Assembly (NCBI GenBank): GCA_030762175.1
Contig: CM060833.1
Location: 71,835,501 to 71,899,500, forward strand
Origin: Metallyticus violacea
Taxonomy: Eukaryota; Arthropoda; Insecta; Mantodea; Metallyticidae
DNA length: 64,000 bases
Reading direction: 5' to 3'
The notes beneath the pieces were generated by a model. The model was given only the letters and a program-made list of their open reading frames with translations. It was not told the DNA's origin and did no database searches. Made by a program: the position numbers and the translations under genes. Numbering within the stretch: position 1 is the first letter of the stretch; every line of letters starts with the position of its first letter. Below are positions 61,660 through 64,000 of the stretch, in pieces.

Positions 61660-63324
61660 TTAGTTGTTTTTGCAGTTTCTATTGCCTAGTCCTCTGTATT
61701 CTAAGTCCTCTGTAGACTTGCCTTTTCTAAATCCAAACTGTTTACTGGTCATACCAATCATTGATCTATATTCTTCTATTCTTTTGCTCAAAAGTTTTTC
61801 TTGGATTTTGCCCAAAACATTTAATAAGCATATAGGCCTATAGGATTTCGGTTGCGTGGGATCTTTGTCAGCCCCTTTGTTTAAAATGATCACATTCGCT
61901 TCCTTCCAACAGTAAGGCACTCTTCCCTGCCATAAACAGTTATTAAACAATTTACACAGGTACGGGGTAATCTGATCTTCCAACTGTTGCAGCACTTCCG
62001 ACCTTATTTCATCCGGTCCTGGTGATTTGTTCCTCTTTAATTCCTTTATAGTTTTTCTTATTTCATCTTCATGGTAGGGGAAAATGACACCTTCATCTAT
62101 TTTTACAGTAATGAGTTCCTTTCTTAGTTTTCTGTGCTCTGAGTTGTCATTTTCTTCAATATCATTAGGTAGTAGTTTTAGAAGTATAAGATTTATAGAG
62201 TCTATCCAGTTAACAGTAATTTTATTCTCCCCTTTATCCAGAGTGGATATTATTTCTGGGGCTTTTACTTTCTCCATTATTAGTTTGTAATATATGTTGT
62301 TGGAAAGGTTTTTCTCTACGAAGTTTTTCCATGCAGCTTGACGATATTCATCTATATTTTCCTTATATTTTTTTCTAATTTCTCTATATTTATTTAAGTT
62401 ATTTTCTCTTTCTGAGGCAATAATAGATTTCTGGTAAATTCTTCTAGCTTTTCTAACTGATCTTCTTAATTTTAATAGGTTATCATTCCAAAATGTTGGT
62501 GAAGTGTTATGTTTTTTATTAATTCTGGGTATGCTGCACATCATAGCTTTTTGGATGGCTTTGGTTAGTTGTAATGCTTTATTGTTACAGTCATCTTGAG
62601 GTTTAGGCATTTTTGGCAGTTTAAATTCCGTTTTTAGTTTATCCCAGTTAGCTTTCTTTATATTGTAGGGTCTTTTATTCTCATTCCATCTCTGTTCTTG
62701 GTTTGTGTTAATTTGTAATTCGAAATAAATTATATTGTCATCACTTGACGTCAGTGATTGACCTACTTTCCAGTTTGTAACAATTTTGCTTGCTCTTTTA
62801 TTTGTCAACGTGATGTCTTTGTTAGATGTAGCTCCTGCTCTATTACAGTAAGTTGGTGGATATGGTTTGTTCTCTATGTTTAGCTGTAGCTCCGCTATTA
62901 TCTCCTCCAGTAGTTCTCCCCTTTTATCCTTGTAGTTGCTGTTCCACCATTGAGAATGTGCATTAGCATCCGCCATATATATTACTGGAGAAATTTTATA
63001 ACCATTTTCTATTTCTCTTATTCTATTTATATATGGTTCTATTCGTTCGCTAAACTGAAAATATTGATTTACTAAAACATAATATTTCCCTCTTAATTCT
63101 GTTTCTATGCAATTTGTATGTGTATCACTTAGTTGCGTTATTTTCACCACTTGTATTTCCGAGCTAATAGCTATTATTGTTGCCATAAGATTTCCTTTAT
63201 CTATTACTGTTCTAAAATTTGTCGATATGTGTGCTGGTTTACCGTTTACACAATATGGTTCCTGTATACACAGAATATCTAATTGCAGTTCTTCTGATAG
63301 CCTCCTTAAATCCATCATGACCAA
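61660..63324 (-). pseudogene. R1-type LINE ORF2: endonuclease and first part of RT
   Basis: Residues 1 to about 205 form the apurinic-type endonuclease ('LDILCIQEPY', 'YMADANAHSQWWNS' at 117-129, 'TSSDDNIIYF' at 192-201). The RT begins with 'NKSPGPDEIRSE' (432-443) and 'SYRPICLLNVLGKIQEKLL' (494 on). In the family the endonuclease ends with an SDH motif; here the His codon position reads Asp (GAC at 62737-62739), probably inactivating nicking. A 16-bp tandem duplication at 61681-61713 shifts the frame and leads to two adjacent TAA stops (61657-61662). The listed start is a TTG inside the domain, since the true N-terminus is lost with the 5' truncation. Confidence 0.88.
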
Positions 63325-63352
63325 TTTACTTCTTTGGGCGTTAGTGATGACA

Positions 63353-63582
63353 CCATAACCTTACTTTGGGCTTACTACAGTGTGCCTCGCACTTCAAGCG
63401 GAAGACTGGTAATGTCTTGGGGTAAAGACATCTTTCGACCAACTTTTCAAAATGTGTAGGTTCGTTGCTCCTTCCCCATGCCTCACCTGACCAAGGTATT
63501 GTGTAAGTTATATTTCATTAATTGTACTTCTGTATACTTTCAGATTTTTTTGTTATATTCTGTAGAATTTTCAGCTTTTAAT
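63353..63582. other. Flank of the R1 insertion, no gene assigned
   Basis: On the minus strand the 100 bp next to the insertion site can be read as 'LPVFRLKCEAHCSKPKV', open for about 40 codons, but I cannot identify it. Confidence 0.35.
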
Positions 63583-63745
63583 GCAAGCACGCGTGATATT
63601 AATGTTTTGTATCACTCTGCTGATTATGCTTTGCCACAGAGTTCCACGATGCTTAAACTGAAGACAAGCACGCGGTAATACTAATGTTTTATGTCACGTG
63701 GTTTATTGTGCTTTGACATCAAATTTCTTCATTATAAAAGCTAAA
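63583..63745. repeat. Imperfect direct repeat, about 80 bp x 2
   Basis: Copies from about 63583 and 63663 begin 'caagcacgcg', continue through 'taatgtttt..tcac' and 'tgctttg.ca', and end in 'ttaaactgaa' / 'taaaagctaaa'. Identity is moderate. Confidence 0.6.
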
Positions 63746-63836
63746 AATAATATTGAAAACACGTTTGGTGAACAGCGTACAAGTGTTTGTCTCTATGGTT
63801 ACAATAAAGTCATATTTTGTACAATTTCTCTCCCGT

Positions 63837-63946
63837 AAATGTAGCAACTTTCCCCGGCTACATTTAGGGTGTCTTCCTTAGTTTGTCAGGCATTAACCGG
63901 AGGGTGCCGAATAAGCCTTTAAGGTTAAATTAAGGAAGGAGAGACA
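63837..63946. other. Hairpin-rich segment
   Basis: aaatgtag (63837-63844) pairs perfectly with ctacattt (63858-63865). 'ttcctta' (63874-63880) pairs with 'taaggaa' (63931-63937), enclosing ttaacc (63893-63898) paired with ggttaa (63923-63928). The nested stems suggest a small fold-back element or a structured RNA, origin unknown. Confidence 0.5.
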
Positions 63947-64000
63947 TATGGTGTTTTATAACTATAACTGCATGTGTGTTATTCACATTAAAGGATTTTT

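Larger units (their letters stand above)
59675..63341 (-). mobile_element. R1-clade non-LTR retrotransposon, 3.67 kb, 5' truncated, with TSD
   Basis: The element lies on the minus strand between perfect 11-bp direct repeats (plus strand tagtgatgaca) at 59664-59674 and 63342-63352. Its 3' end is an A-rich 'aataaaaaaaataaataaaa'. Its 5' end starts within the first codons of the endonuclease domain, so ORF1 and the 5' UTR are missing. Domain order is endonuclease, reverse transcriptase, then a CCHC-type knuckle with a long charged C-terminal tail. All three open segments are in the same reading frame. The layout is a textbook target-primed, 5'-truncated insertion. Confidence 0.93.

Noticed and set aside
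63353..63460. About 40-codon minus-strand frame flanking the R1 insertion as a disrupted gene
   Set aside because: The reading does not clearly resume beyond the other target-site duplication at 59664, so no interrupted gene can be supported.

Overview
The window looks like a piece of a large, AT-rich insect nuclear genome, probably from Polyneoptera and possibly a cockroach. That placement rests on the mix of repeats: tRNA-derived SINEs with target-site duplications, an R1-type LINE, a lysine-rich RTE-like LINE, Tc1/mariner, hAT and Penelope-like fragments, plus a nuclear copy of mitochondrial cox1. It is an inference from sequence alone. I see no convincing host protein-coding gene, no rRNA, no intact tRNA, no CRISPR and nothing bacterial or viral. 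The window reads as intergenic or intronic DNA built from transposon generations, simple repeats and unique AT-rich sequence.

Layout. 1-4.7 kb: AT-rich DNA with one complete SINE (3052-3349, perfect 14-bp target-site duplication) and a fold-back element (4207-4336). 4.75-6.47 kb: a 5'-truncated non-LTR retrotransposon with an uninterrupted 544-aa reverse-transcriptase ORF and a (TGA)n tail. 9.98-10.74 kb: an unrecognised repeat in inverted and partial tandem copies around a decayed tRNA-Ile. 13.99-14.27 kb: a decayed mariner-type DNA-binding domain. 18.3-19.5 kb: the 3' end of a LINE whose (ACT)n tail has grown into an array and been split by a SINE. 23.7-24.25 kb: a hAT transposase fragment. 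30.32-30.45 kb: a cox1 NUMT. 31-35.8 kb: SINEs, inverted and dispersed repeats, and a ~1-kb (AGT)n array abutting the 3' end of a second LINE on the minus strand. 44.56-45.40 kb: a complete but internally deleted mariner-like element with terminal inverted repeats (TIRs) and TA duplications. 47-54 kb: more SINE copies and a second copy of a dispersed repeat. 58.45-58.8 kb: a GIY-YIG endonuclease remnant of a Penelope-like element. 59.67-63.34 kb: an R1-clade LINE bounded by an 11-bp target-site duplication, with damaged catalytic residues. 63.5-64 kb: a direct repeat and strong hairpins.

How the parts relate. The SINEs carry only pol III promoter boxes and depend on LINE machinery. The two LINE 3' ends at 18.9 and 35.3 kb share a C-terminal zinc-knuckle motif, and both run straight into the window's two large ACT/AGT arrays, so the arrays are best explained as expanded retrotransposon tails. 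The 840-bp mariner derivative keeps both TIRs and the two ends of its transposase but has lost the catalytic core, the usual way a MITE family begins. I found no previously undescribed functional system. The most interesting items are element-level events that can be checked by search and alignment.
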